Source: Flavobacteriales bacterium (GTDB lineage Bacteria; Bacteroidota; Bacteroidia; Flavobacteriales_F; PHOS-HE28). From it: a DNA stretch of 64,000 nucleotides. How positions within the stretch are numbered: the first letter of the stretch is position 1; every line of letters begins with the position of its first letter. Positions 1 through 8,710 of this stretch are shown here, piece after piece. Position numbers and translations under genes: made by a program. Below the pieces are notes generated by a model, which made no database searches, had not been told where the DNA came from, and saw nothing but the letters and a program-made list of their open reading frames with translations. The stretch is from assembly GCA_019912395.1 (NCBI GenBank), contig JAIOIH010000087.1:62001-126000 (forward strand). Reading direction: 5' to 3'.

Positions 1-109
1 AGTCGCCGTCGAAGCGCGCACCGCTGTAGCCGCCTTTCTCTCCCAGGCTGAGCCGGAAGATCTTGTCCATGGTGGTGTAGTGCGCGTCGAGTTCTTTCTG
101 ATCGGCCAT
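1..109 (-). CDS. N-terminal fragment, possible SAM-dependent methyltransferase (cut by window edge)
   Basis: Only the first 36 residues are inside the window (ATG at 107-109, reading leftwards off the edge). The visible peptide starts MADQKELDAHYTTMDKIFRL and continues with a Gly-rich stretch. From memory this resembles the N-terminus of cyclopropane-fatty-acyl-phospholipid-synthase-like methyltransferases of Bacteroidota, which carry a 'DKIFRLS.GE..D(Y/F)SGA.(Y/F)DGD' block before the SAM-binding domain. The SAM motif itself lies outside the window, so the assignment is tentative. It lies 67 bp downstream of the efflux adaptor on the same strand and may or may not be cotranscribed. Confidence 0.45.
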   Translation of the reverse strand, partial: MADQKELDAHYTTMDKIFRLSLGEKGGYSGARFDGD

Positions 110-176
110 CTGGTTGTATTTCGGGGGCTGAATGTAGGCTGGGCTGGTGGAACGCAGGCGCTAAGGCGCGGGGAGG

Positions 177-1337
177 TCAATGGTTGTGCTCTCCGGTCCC
201 CTTGGTCAATTCGCTCAGCAGGTAGTACGCGCCCTTCACCACCACTTTCGCATCCGCCGCCAACGCCGTCAAGGGCACCACTTCGGTGTAGCCCAGTTCG
301 CTGGCGCCGGTGCGCACGGCCAACTGCATGAACGTATTGGGTTCGTCCTCCACGAAAATGTAGTGTTCATCGCCGTTGCTGACGATCGCCTCGCTCGGTA
401 GGCTCCACGCGGATGTGCTGTCGGTCATGATCAATGCCTCGATGTACATGCCCGGTAGGAGTTCTTCGCCGTTGTCATCCAGTTTCGCATGTACCAGCAC
501 GGCCTGTTGATCGCTCTCGAAGGCCTTGTTCACCGCATACACCGTGGCCGTATGGCGACCGACCGGTTCGCCAGCGTGACCGAAGACGACCTTCTGGCCC
601 GCTCGAACGCGCGCCACATCCCGCTCGAAGACGTTGAGGTCGATGTGCAGCCCGCTGTTGTCCACCACGGTGAAAAGCGGCTTGTTCGGCTCCGCGAATT
701 GCCCCAAGGTCACTGCGATGTGTTGGAGATTCCCGGCGATCGGGGCGCGCACGGCGAAGGACGAACTGATGCTTTCCGGTGAGAGCCGCGACGGGTCCGT
801 GCCGAATAGCCGAAGCTTCGCGGCCATGCCCGCCTGTTTCGCCAAGGCCACGGATTGATCCGCCTGGGCGCGTTCCAAGGTCTTCGTGGCGTTGATGCGC
901 TCGTCATGCAGGTCCTGCTGACGCTTCAGGTCCGCGTTCAATGCGCGCAGGTTGGCACTGGTCTCCAAGTAATCCTGCTGCAGTTGCAGGAATTCCATGT
1001 TCTCCATGGTGGCCAGCACTTGCCCCTTGGTAACGGCCTGTCCTTCCTGCACGGGGATATCGCGCACCAGCCCGCCCACGAGCACGCTCACTTGCGCGCT
1101 CTTGTCCGGTGGAAGCACCAAGCGGCCATTGGCCTTCAGCGAAGTCGTCAGGCCGCGCTTTTCCATGGGGCCTGTTACCAACCCGATCGCGTTGACCTGC
1201 TCGGCGGTGAGGTGTACTTCAGCGCCGTGTGCAGCCGTTTCGTTCGCGTGGTCATCGGCGGCACCAGCAGGGTCAGCCGCACCGCATGCGGCGAGAAATA
1301 AAGTGGTGAGGAGAAGAGGAAGAAAGAGGTTTTTCAT
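177..1337 (-). CDS. Heavy-metal efflux RND periplasmic adaptor (CusB/CzcB-like lipoprotein)
   Basis: 386-residue membrane-fusion protein that would bridge the inner-membrane RND pump and the outer-membrane channel in the periplasm. The N-terminus is a lipoprotein signal (MKNLFLPLLLTTLFLAAC, lipobox LAAC), followed by a short His-containing segment (DDHANETAAHGAEVH). A biotinyl-lipoyl-like half motif ('VGGLVRDIPVQEGQAVTKGQ'), a coiled-coil hairpin around residues 115-170 and a second lipoyl half ('RAPIAGNLQHIAVTLGQFA') give the usual HlyD-family order. It starts 35 bp after the CusA-TolC gene and shares its strand, so it is the second structural gene of a metal-efflux operon. The specific metal (Cu/Ag versus Zn/Co/Cd) cannot be read from this protein alone. 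Confidence 0.9.
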   Translation of the reverse strand: MKNLFLPLLLTTLFLAACGAADPAGAADDHANETAAHGAEVHLTAEQVNAIGLVTGPMEKRGLTTSLKANGRLVLPPDKSAQVSVLVGGLVRDIPVQEGQAVTKGQVLATMENMEFLQLQQDYLETSANLRALNADLKRQQDLHDERINATKTLERAQADQSVALAKQAGMAAKLRLFGTDPSRLSPESISSSFAVRAPIAGNLQHIAVTLGQFAEPNKPLFTVVDNSGLHIDLNVFERDVARVRAGQKVVFGHAGEPVGRHTATVYAVNKAFESDQQAVLVHAKLDDNGEELLPGMYIEALIMTDSTSAWSLPSEAIVSNGDEHYIFVEDEPNTFMQLAVRTGASELGYTEVVPLTALAADAKVVVKGAYYLLSELTKGTGEHNH

Positions 1338-1372
1338 TTTGGTTCGGTGTTGGGGCGCGAGATCTCGCGTCC

Positions 1373-4300
1373 TTACTGGCCTTTCAGGGCGTTGAGGTGG
1401 ATCACGGTGAGTGCGAGTTCGTAGCGGACGCGCAAGTGCTCGGCTTCGATGCGCCGCGCTTGTTCGATGCCTTGGATGAATTCCAGGTAGCCCGCGTCGC
1501 CGTTGAGGTAGGCGCGTTCGGCGTCATTGCGAAGCGTGTTGGCCAGGGCAGCGCCGGAGGCTTCGTAGTAGCTCAAACTCTCCCGCAGTTGGGCGAGCCG
1601 GGCTTGCGTGCGGGCCAGTTCCGTACTTCGACTGCGGCGCAGTTCCTCCAGTTGCTGCTGCGCGATCTCGCTCCGCAATCGGGCAGCCCTGGTGCGCGCG
1701 CCTTGGCCACTCCCGGGCAACGGGATTGACGTGCCGATGAGGTAGCCCGTGAAGGGCGATGCCCCATCGATGGTCTGGTAGAAGCCGCCACCTTGCAGGC
1801 TCGGGGCCCATTGGCTGCGTTGCATTTTCCATTCTGCTTCGGCAACGCTTGCACGTTGCTTTTCCGAGGCGAGCACCGGATCAGTGCCCCCGCCGGGATC
1901 GGGTGCATGGGCGGTTTTCCGCAACGCGGAAGTATCCGGTACCGCGCTGCCGATCGGACCGGTCCAGCGTTCCAGTTCCGCAGCGAATACGGCCATGTCC
2001 GCTTCCGCTTTTTGCAATTGCACACGCGCTTGGTCGGCGCTGCTTTGTGCGCTCACCTTCTCCAGGCGACCGCTTTGGCCGGTCTCGAATTTCCGCGCGG
2101 CGAAGGAAGCGAGGGTGCTGAAGGAGCTGTCCGCACGTTGCGAAAGGCGGACCTCCTCCAAGCCCATGGCCCATTGCAGGTAGGCGCTTGCCACGCTTTC
2201 CCGCACCGCCGCTTGGATGCTGGCGCGGTCCGCTTCCGCCAGTCGCACGCTTTCCTTCAGGTAGCGGGCGCGTTGTGCGATGGCCGTGGGGAAGGGGATG
2301 CCGGTCGTGGCCTGCACATTGATGTCGTTGATCGCGCTGTTGATCTGCCCGCCCTGCAGTTGAGCGTTCAGCGGATCCAGTTGGAACGCGGTCTTCCGCA
2401 GGGCTTCCTGTTGCTGCACTTCCAGCTCCGCCGCCGTGATGGCCGGATAATTCTTCAACGCCCGAGCCACCGCGCTGTCCTGTGTGAGCACGGGGGGTTG
2501 GGCCTGCGCTATTCCACCGAGGAACAGGAAGGCCGTGATGGACGCTACGGCCGTCGGTGTGCTTCCCCTCCGGCGCTTCCGCCGCGTGAACACAAGGTGA
2601 TAGAGCACCGGCAGCACGGCCAAGGTGAGCAGGGTGGAAGTGATGAGGCCACCGATGACCACCGTGGCCAAGGGACGCTGCACCTCGCTGCCGGGGCTGG
2701 TGCTGATGGCCATGGGCAGGAAGCCGAGCGAGGCCACGGCGGCTGTGGCCAGCACGGGACGCAGACGCGCCAAAGTGCCGCGCACGACGCGTTCGGTGAC
2801 ATCCTCCACGCCTTCTCGTGTGAGCTGGTTGAAATAACTGATGAGCACAATGCCGTTGAGCACCGCTACGCCGAAAAGCGCAATGAAGCCCACGCCCGCG
2901 CTGATGCTGAAGTCCAGCCCGCGCAGACTCAACGCGAAGACACCGCCCACCGCTGCCATGGGCACCGCACTGAAAATGATGAGCGCCTCGGTGAAGGAGC
3001 GGAAGGCGAAGAAGAGCAGCACGAAGATCAGCGCCAACGCCAGCGGCACGGTGAGCAGCAGGCGGGCACTGGCCTCTTGCAGGTTCTTGAAGGTGCCGCC
3101 GTAGCTGACAAAATAGCCCGTGGGCAGCTTCAATTCCTGGTTGATCAAGGCTTGGATGTCCTCTGCCGTGCCTTGGATGTCCCGGCCGCGCACGTTGGTC
3201 TCCACCACGATGCGGCGTGCGCCATCCTCCCGACTGATCTGTGCGGCGGCGCTTTGGAAACCGATCTCGGCAAGCTGGCCCAGGGGCATCTGTGAACCGT
3301 TCGGCAACGGAACGAGGATGTTCTTCACCTTGTCCGCGTCCGCATCACGCATGTCGGCCAAGCGCACCACGAGGTCGAAGCGGCGCTCGCCCTCATACAC
3401 CACACCTGCCTTTCCGCCGGCCAGCGCGGTGTTCAGCACGCGGTTCAGTTCGGCCACGTTCAGGCCGTACTGCGCGATCCGGGCACGGTCGTACTTCACC
3501 ACCAATTGCGGCATGCCCGTCACTTGTTCCACCTTGATGTCCGTAGCGCCGGGCACCGTGCCGATCAGCGCTGCCGCAGCGTTGGCGGTCTTGAACAGTT
3601 CGTCCAGGTCATCCCCGTAGATCTTCACTGCGATGTCACTCTTCACCCCGGCGATCAGCTCGTTGAAGCGCATCTGGATCGGTTGCTCAAAGCTCAGGTT
3701 CATCCCCGGTATCACGCTCAATTTTTTGTTCATCAGCTCGGCCATTTCCTGTCGGTCCGTGGTGGTGGTCCACTGCTTCCTGTCCTTCATCACGATGATC
3801 AGGTCCTGGCTTTCGATCGGCATGGGGTCCGTGGGGATCTCACTGCTCCCGATCTTGCCCACCACTTCCTTCACCTCGGGGAACTCGGCTATCAGGATGC
3901 GGGCCAGTTGGTCGCTTACAGCGATGCTTTGGCTGAGGTTGCTGCCTTGACGAATGGTGACGTTGGTGGCGAAGTCGCCCTCGTCCAATTCCGGGATGAA
4001 CTCGCCGCCCAGCCGGTTGAACACGAACAGCGCAACGGCCATCAGCACGACGGCTCCCGCGACGGCGAAGCGACGATGGCGAAGCAGCCCGCGGAGTTTC
4101 GGCGCGTACCAATCCTGCAGGTGGTGCATCATGCGCTCGCTCCAGCTTTCGCCTTTGGGAACATCCTTGTGCAGGAAGATGGAGACGGCCCAAGGCACGT
4201 AGGTAAGGCTCAGCAATAGCGCACCGATGATGGCGAAGCTTACCGTGAAGGCCATCGGGCGGAACATCTTGCCTTCGATGCCGATCAGCGCGAAAATGGG

Positions 4301-5680
4301 CACGTACACGATGAGGATGATCACTTGGCCGAAGACGGCGCTTTTCATGATGCCGCCCGCTCCGCGAATGGTCTCCGTGTCCAGTTCCGCTCCAGTGAGC
4401 CGCTTGCCCGCGTAGCGTTGGTGCAGCGCGAACATCATCCCTTCCACCACGATCACCGCGCCGTCCACGATGAGACCAAAGTCCAATGCGCCCATGCTCA
4501 TCAGGTTGGCACTTTGCCCGGCGAGCACCATGCAGCCGATGGCGAAGAGCAGCGACATTGGGATCACGCTGGCCACGATGAGGCCCGCACGCCAGTTGCC
4601 GAGCAGCAGCACCAGCACGGCGATCACGATCAGCGCACCCATCAACAGGTTGTGCTCCACCGTGCCGATGGTCTTCTGCACCAGCTTCGAGCGATCCACG
4701 AAGGCATCAACGAACACCCCTTCCGGCAAGCTGTGCTGCACTTCTTCGATCCGTTCCTTCACGGCTGTAACGGTGGCCAGGGCGTTGGCACCCTTCAGCA
4801 TCAGCACCACGCCGCCCACGGCCTCGCCTTCGCCATTGCGCGTCATGGCCCCGTAGCGCACCGCGTGCCCGAAGCGCACCTCCGCCACATCGCGCACGCG
4901 CACCGGGCTGCCGCCGCGCGAGCTGATCACCACGTTCTCCATGTCCTTCAGTGACGTGATCACGCCTTCGCCCCGGATGAAATAGATGTTCGGTCCCTTC
5001 TCGATGTAGCTGCCCCCGGTGTTCGCGTTGTTGTTCTCCAGCGCGGTGAAGACGTCCATCAACGAAAGTCCGGCACCCGCCAACCGGCGCGCGTCCACGC
5101 TTACTTCATACTGTTTCAGCAGGCCACCGAAGCTGCTCACGTCGATCACCCCGGGCACGCCCAGCAGGTGTTTGCGCACCACCCAATCCTGCAGTGTGCG
5201 CAGCTCCAGCAGGTCGTATTGCTCTTTGTGGGCACTGTCCACGGCGAGGGTGTACTGGTAGATCTCGCCGGTGCCGGTGGTGGGAGGGGCGATCTCCGGC
5301 GTGCCATAGCCGGGCGGGATCTGTTCCTGCACCTGCGTGATGCGCTCGGCCACCAATTGCCGCGTGAGGTAGAGCGGCACGTTATCCTTGAACACCACGG
5401 TGATCACGGAGAGGCCGCTGCGCGATACGCTGCGCAGCTCCACCACGTCCGGCAGGTTCTTGAAGGCCTGCTCCAGCGGGAAGGTGATGAACTGCTCCAC
5501 CTCCTGCGTGGCGAGGTTGGGCGCAATGGTGTTCACCAGCACCTGGTTGTTGGTGACGTCCGGCAGCGCGTCGATGGGCAGTTCCGTAACGGACCATGCG
5601 CCCCAGCCGATCAGGGCAAGGAGCAGCAGGCCCACGACGAGCTTGTTGCGTACGGAGAACGAAATGATGCGGTCGATCAT
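1373..5680 (-). CDS. CusA/CzcA-family heavy-metal RND permease fused to a C-terminal TolC-like outer-membrane domain
   Basis: 1435 residues, against about 1040 for a stand-alone CusA/CzcA. Residues 1 to about 1040 are a typical HME-type RND permease: an N-terminal helix, periplasmic loops, and the TM4 motif DFGLIVDGAVIVVE that carries the acidic proton-relay residues of the CzcA/CusA family. After the last helix comes a basic stretch (RRKRRRG), a hydrophobic segment ending GGIAQAQ (about residue 1058), and then about 375 residues that look like an outer-membrane efflux (TolC/CzcC) protein with long alpha-helical repeats and coiled coil. Such CusA-TolC fusions are known in Bacteroidota. The hydrophobic segment with AQA looks like an internal signal peptide with a signal-peptidase site, so the channel domain may be released by cleavage (inference). 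It sits between the His-rich protein (upstream) and the adaptor. Confidence 0.92.
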   Translation of the reverse strand: MIDRIISFSVRNKLVVGLLLLALIGWGAWSVTELPIDALPDVTNNQVLVNTIAPNLATQEVEQFITFPLEQAFKNLPDVVELRSVSRSGLSVITVVFKDNVPLYLTRQLVAERITQVQEQIPPGYGTPEIAPPTTGTGEIYQYTLAVDSAHKEQYDLLELRTLQDWVVRKHLLGVPGVIDVSSFGGLLKQYEVSVDARRLAGAGLSLMDVFTALENNNANTGGSYIEKGPNIYFIRGEGVITSLKDMENVVISSRGGSPVRVRDVAEVRFGHAVRYGAMTRNGEGEAVGGVVLMLKGANALATVTAVKERIEEVQHSLPEGVFVDAFVDRSKLVQKTIGTVEHNLLMGALIVIAVLVLLLGNWRAGLIVASVIPMSLLFAIGCMVLAGQSANLMSMGALDFGLIVDGAVIVVEGMMFALHQRYAGKRLTGAELDTETIRGAGGIMKSAVFGQVIILIVYVPIFALIGIEGKMFRPMAFTVSFAIIGALLLSLTYVPWAVSIFLHKDVPKGESWSERMMHHLQDWYAPKLRGLLRHRRFAVAGAVVLMAVALFVFNRLGGEFIPELDEGDFATNVTIRQGSNLSQSIAVSDQLARILIAEFPEVKEVVGKIGSSEIPTDPMPIESQDLIIVMKDRKQWTTTTDRQEMAELMNKKLSVIPGMNLSFEQPIQMRFNELIAGVKSDIAVKIYGDDLDELFKTANAAAALIGTVPGATDIKVEQVTGMPQLVVKYDRARIAQYGLNVAELNRVLNTALAGGKAGVVYEGERRFDLVVRLADMRDADADKVKNILVPLPNGSQMPLGQLAEIGFQSAAAQISREDGARRIVVETNVRGRDIQGTAEDIQALINQELKLPTGYFVSYGGTFKNLQEASARLLLTVPLALALIFVLLFFAFRSFTEALIIFSAVPMAAVGGVFALSLRGLDFSISAGVGFIALFGVAVLNGIVLISYFNQLTREGVEDVTERVVRGTLARLRPVLATAAVASLGFLPMAISTSPGSEVQRPLATVVIGGLITSTLLTLAVLPVLYHLVFTRRKRRRGSTPTAVASITAFLFLGGIAQAQPPVLTQDSAVARALKNYPAITAAELEVQQQEALRKTAFQLDPLNAQLQGGQINSAINDINVQATTGIPFPTAIAQRARYLKESVRLAEADRASIQAAVRESVASAYLQWAMGLEEVRLSQRADSSFSTLASFAARKFETGQSGRLEKVSAQSSADQARVQLQKAEADMAVFAAELERWTGPIGSAVPDTSALRKTAHAPDPGGGTDPVLASEKQRASVAEAEWKMQRSQWAPSLQGGGFYQTIDGASPFTGYLIGTSIPLPGSGQGARTRAARLRSEIAQQQLEELRRSRSTELARTQARLAQLRESLSYYEASGAALANTLRNDAERAYLNGDAGYLEFIQGIEQARRIEAEHLRVRYELALTVIHLNALKGQ

Positions 5681-5865
5681 GGGGAAAGGTGATCAAGGAC
5701 GACTGAGGATGTAGTTGAGTACTGAACCCCATGCATGGCATCTGGACCGTTGAGCCATGTTCTTCGCCGAGGCTTTAGCGCAGGGGAATGGCTCTGCTCG
5801 ACGTCATTGCGGGGTATCTGCACGGGCAAAGCCTGATCGTGCAAGGGGTGCCGTTAGCACTGGAC

Positions 5866-6246
5866 CTACATCCGGGGCGGCTGCCAGATATCACTCAACC
5901 TGTTCGGGAGCAGTATGTGCTCGTCCGTCGGGGTCAATTCGAGGTCCAGCGCATTCAGGATGGCAAGATCCGCTGCGGGAGGATCGGGGAGGCGGGCTTG
6001 AATGGTTTGGGCGGCACAATGATTATCGGCATGGAAGGGGAGCCCGCTATGGTGATGGTCCTGGTCGGCGTGATGCCCTCGGATATAGTGCTCCGACATG
6101 AACTCCAACCAATTCATGTGTCCATTTGCCTGATGCTCCGATAAATGCTGGAACAGGGTAGGCAACTTCAGGAGTTGATGCGCCTCCATCGCATTGGAGA
6201 GGAAAATCCCCAAAAGAAGAATGGCTATTCGCCGATGCATCCGCAT
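5866..6246 (-). CDS. Small exported His-rich protein at head of metal-efflux operon
   Basis: 126 residues with an N-terminal hydrophobic signal (IAILLLGIFLSNAMEAHQ) and a histidine-rich centre (SEHYIRGHHADQDHHHSGLPFHADNH is the region; at least ten His within about 35 residues). No catalytic domain is recognisable. Short exported His-rich proteins often precede CusA-type operons in Bacteroidota, and this one is 185 bp upstream of the CusA-TolC gene on the same strand. A role in periplasmic metal binding or sensing is plausible but inferred only from composition and position. An alternative start is the Met two codons in (6240). Confidence 0.65.
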   Translation of the reverse strand: MRMHRRIAILLLGIFLSNAMEAHQLLKLPTLFQHLSEHQANGHMNWLEFMSEHYIRGHHADQDHHHSGLPFHADNHCAAQTIQARLPDPPAADLAILNALDLELTPTDEHILLPNRLSDIWQPPRM

Positions 6247-6400
6247 GTTGCTTCGGCAAAGGTAGATCCGGGCCTGCCCATGGAAGTGACGGATATCACC
6301 TGCGATGCTCCCAAGACCTTATCCCCCGGTTTGGAACGAGCGTTGCGATACGCCCATGGATTGCCGGAAGGGGTTAGGGACCCGGACTTTCGCCGAGGTC
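6247..6400. other. Intergenic stretch before the tRNA-tail array, no gene seen
   Basis: No convincing coding frame. The right end (about 6385-6400) carries ctttcgccgagg, a partial copy of the terminator hairpin of the neighbouring 100-bp repeat, so the array probably extends here in decayed form. Together with the array this gene-free stretch runs to the tRNA at 6704. Confidence 0.5.
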
Positions 6401-6700
6401 TTCGTGGTCCCGCAGGGGCTTCCCTCGACTCGTACCTCGCTCGGGATAAACTTCTCGCCCCAGGTCTAAACGAAGAAGCCCCGGCTTTCGCCGAGGCTTT
6501 CTGTGATCCCGCTGGGGCTTCCCTCGACTCGTACCTCGCTCGGGATAAACTTCTCACCCCAGGTCTAAACGAAGAAAGCCTCGGCGAAAGCCGAGGCTTT
6601 CTGTGATCCCGCTGGGGCTTCCCTCGACTCGTACCTCGCTCGGGATAAACTTCTCACCCCAGGTCTAAACGAAGAAAGCCTCGGCTTTCGCCGAGGCTTT
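6401..6700 (-). repeat. Tandem array of three 100-bp units, each carrying a tRNA-Lys 3' tail plus terminator hairpin
   Basis: Units at 6401-6500 (diverged), 6501-6600 and 6601-6700. The last two are identical except for the hairpin loop. Read on the minus strand each unit holds a terminator-like hairpin, a palindromic segment (TCCCGAGCGAG...GTCGAGGGA) and then GCCCCAGCGGGATCACAG, which is the exact 3' tail of the adjacent tRNA-Lys plus three bases. The fourth copy of that tail is the real tRNA end (6701-6720). The loop is cgaaag in the 6575-6600 hairpin and ctttcg in the 6675-6700 hairpin, so one 26-bp hairpin is the exact reverse complement of the other. The palindromic part resembles the widespread TCCTTCGAC...GCTCAGGA repeat of bacterial genomes (recollection). 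Confidence 0.9.
6675..6700 (-). terminator. Hairpin terminator of tRNA-Lys
   Basis: Perfect inverted repeat AAAGCCTCGG / CCGAGGCTTT around a CTTTCG loop, beginning 4 bases after the tRNA 3' end on the transcribed strand. The 3' T tract is short (TTT then C), so efficiency is uncertain. The same hairpin recurs at 6575-6600, which would give tandem termination. Confidence 0.65.
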
Positions 6701-6703
6701 CTG

Positions 6704-6776
6704 TGATCCCGCTGGGGCTCGAACCCAGGACCCTTACATTAAAAGTGTAATGCTCTACCAGCTGAGCTACAGGATC
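6704..6776 (-). tRNA. tRNA-Lys (anticodon UUU)
   Basis: 73-nt cloverleaf read on the minus strand. Acceptor GATCCTG pairs with CGGGATC with discriminator A, the D arm is AGCTCAGCTGGTAGAGC, the anticodon stem TTACA/TGTAA encloses CTTTTAA (anticodon TTT), and the T arm is GGGTTCGAGCCCC-like. The 3' CCA is not encoded (the following bases are CAG). A strong promoter lies 39 bases upstream and a hairpin lies immediately downstream. Confidence 0.96.
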
Positions 6777-6814
6777 TCCTCTTGGAACCGTGTGCGTTCC
6801 CCGATTTGAGGGCG

Positions 6815-6845
6815 CGAAAGTAAACATCCGGTCCGGATCACCAAA
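6815..6845 (-). promoter_or_regulatory. Bacteroidota-type promoter of tRNA-Lys
   Basis: On the minus strand TTTG (6842-6845) is followed after exactly 19 bases by TACTTTCG (6815-6822). This fits the TTTG-N19-TAnnTTTG consensus known from Bacteroides, and it is the only site in the window where both boxes and the spacing agree well. Confidence 0.75.
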
Positions 6846-6856
6846 CAGGATGGGTC

Positions 6857-8044
6857 CTACTTGCTGATCAACGGCAGGCGCTCGAACGGTTTGCTGCGGT
6901 CGAACAGGTAGCGGTAAGTGGCCAAGGTGCGGTAGTTCACGGCTCCGAGGCTTTCACATACGCGCAACATTTTCGGATTGAAATCACCGATCCAGGTGAG
7001 CACGGTGTCGTTGTAGCGGCCGGTCTCCATCAGCCATTTGCTGGTGTGCACGATCATTACGCCCTCCACCCCCTTGCCCTGCCACTCCTTCACCACGCCG
7101 AATACGATGCCGGTCATGGTCTTGGCCGTGCCCTTCCATTTGTGCCAGAGGAATTTGAGCTTTCCCAGCCAGTTCAGGTTGCCGTTCACATAACGGAAGA
7201 TCTCGTTCAGTTCCGGCAGGTTCACGAAGAAGGCGATGGGCTTTTCCTTGTGGTACACGAACACCACGATGCGCGGGTCCATCACGGGCTTCATCTGTTT
7301 GATGGTCTTCAGCGCCACCTCCTTCGGCATGGGCTTGAAGTTCTCGTGGTCCACCCACGCGGCGTTGAGCACCGTGCGGAAGTCCTCCGCAAGTTGTTCG
7401 GAACTCATGCCGCGCACGTCGCGCACGGTGATGTCCGGGTCGTTCCGGAACTGATCGTACTTGCGGTGGAAGATGGGCTGCACCGGCGTGATCGCGGAGC
7501 GCTTGAAAAAGAGCTGCTTGAAGTAGATCTGGAAGCCATAGGCCTCGAAAAGCTCCACGTAGTACGGCGGATTGTAGTTCGTGCCGTAGATCGGCAGATC
7601 CTTGAAATTCTCGATCAGCAGGCCCCAGAACATGTTGCGTTCGCCCAGGTTCACCGGTCCGTCCATCGCTTCCAGCCCTTGGGCCTTCAGCCAGTCCCGT
7701 GCCGTGTCGAAGAGCAGATCGGCCGCTCTTTGGTCCTCGATACATTCAAAGAAGCCGCACCCTCCGGTTGGCTGTTGCTTATCGGTCCAGGCCGTTTTGG
7801 GGTCGATGAAGGCGGCGATCCTTCCGGCGGCTTGCCCCGCATCATCATATAGCACCCAGCGCTTGATCGCCCCGGCCTTCCGGTCTTTGCGGGCCTGTAA
7901 CAATTTGTTCTTTCCGGGATCGAAGACCTTCTCCACGTCCTGCTTCAGGTGCGGCACCCAGTTCTTGTCTTCCGCATAGATGCGCCATGGCACCCGCATC
8001 CAATCGTGCAACGGCTTGCCTTCGGTGGCCTCAACGATCTTCAT
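6857..8044 (-). CDS. GNAT-like acyltransferase family protein (YghO-like)
   Basis: 395 residues from the Met at 8044 (MKIVEATEGKPLHDWMRVPW). A longer frame from 8074 adds ten residues that look non-coding. The N-terminal block (FMRVPWRIYAEDKNWVPHLK-like pattern) and the C-terminal 'GIVFGVVKEWQGKGVEGVMI' region, where acetyl-CoA-binding R/Q-x-x-G-x-G/A is expected, match conserved GNAT-related proteins of about 380-400 residues that are common in Bacteroidota. The substrate is unknown. It lies 39 bp downstream of the TlpA-like gene on the same strand. Confidence 0.7.
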   Translation of the reverse strand: MKIVEATEGKPLHDWMRVPWRIYAEDKNWVPHLKQDVEKVFDPGKNKLLQARKDRKAGAIKRWVLYDDAGQAAGRIAAFIDPKTAWTDKQQPTGGCGFFECIEDQRAADLLFDTARDWLKAQGLEAMDGPVNLGERNMFWGLLIENFKDLPIYGTNYNPPYYVELFEAYGFQIYFKQLFFKRSAITPVQPIFHRKYDQFRNDPDITVRDVRGMSSEQLAEDFRTVLNAAWVDHENFKPMPKEVALKTIKQMKPVMDPRIVVFVYHKEKPIAFFVNLPELNEIFRYVNGNLNWLGKLKFLWHKWKGTAKTMTGIVFGVVKEWQGKGVEGVMIVHTSKWLMETGRYNDTVLTWIGDFNPKMLRVCESLGAVNYRTLATYRYLFDRSKPFERLPLISK

Positions 8045-8083
8045 CGGCGCGAAGTTCGTGCTTCGCTGCGGCATCCGACCAAT

Positions 8084-8569
8084 TCATGCACATGGCGGTT
8101 CCAGCGTTCCCCGGATGAAGGCGATGGCCTTGTCCGCGTCCAGATGAAAATTGCCGAACACCAGCCGGTCTTGTTGGTCGATCAGCAGGAACCAGGGCGT
8201 GCCGCCGGTGCCGAAGTCGATCATGGTGCGCGGAAACGCTCCTTCTTCGGCCATATCGTGCCCGAAAGGAATGCCCAGTCCATATTCCCTCTGGTCTTTC
8301 AGCATGGCCTCCCATGTATTCTCCTGTTGACCTTCGAAGACCGTTTGGATGGCGAGAAAGGAAACCCTGCCATCCCCGGCGAAGGCCTCCACCAACTTTT
8401 TCAGCGTTGGAAACCCCACGCTGTGGCAGCCTTGGCACCAGGATTGAAAGCAAAAGACGACCTTGAACAGCCCGGTCCGCTGGGCCAAGGTCTGCGGCTT
8501 GCCGGGCCGGCCTTCGGCATCCACCCAGCTGGCCACGTGCAGCTCTGGTACCACACCGCCTCGCATCAT
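8084..8569 (-). CDS. TlpA/thioredoxin-like redox protein with WCQGCH active site
   Basis: 161 residues from the Met at 8569 (MMRGGVVPELHVASWVDAEG). A longer frame to 8680 adds residues with no family resemblance. The core is a thioredoxin fold of the AhpC/TSA-Redoxin type: VVFCFQSWCQGCHSVGFPTL holds a C-x-x-C (WCQGCH) redox motif, and GGTPWFLLID supplies the cis-Pro loop. No clear signal peptide is seen, so unlike many TlpA proteins it may act in the cytoplasm. Probably cotranscribed with the GNAT-like gene. It diverges from aroK across a hairpin-rich spacer. Confidence 0.75.
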   Translation of the reverse strand: MMRGGVVPELHVASWVDAEGRPGKPQTLAQRTGLFKVVFCFQSWCQGCHSVGFPTLKKLVEAFAGDGRVSFLAIQTVFEGQQENTWEAMLKDQREYGLGIPFGHDMAEEGAFPRTMIDFGTGGTPWFLLIDQQDRLVFGNFHLDADKAIAFIRGTLEPPCA

Positions 8570-8710
8570 GCTCCTCCGGTCTTCATGGAATGCATCCCTT
8601 TTTTCATTGGTGCAGGTCCGCCAAGGCAGGAGCCTCCACTGGTGCGGATCCTTGCCATCGGTGGCTCCCGTGGTCCGCATCGGCGCTAAGGTCGGGGTAA
8701 GGAACGGAGT

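Noticed and set aside
6145-6606. Plus-strand frame with repeated PAGASLDSYLARDKLL peptides
   Set aside because: It is a translation of the tRNA-tail tandem array; no start context, and the repeat is explained by the 100-bp DNA unit.
6401-6700. 100-bp repeats considered as CRISPR or as extra tRNA genes
   Set aside because: There are no unique spacers, and each unit contains only the last 15 or so bases of the tRNA, not a cloverleaf.
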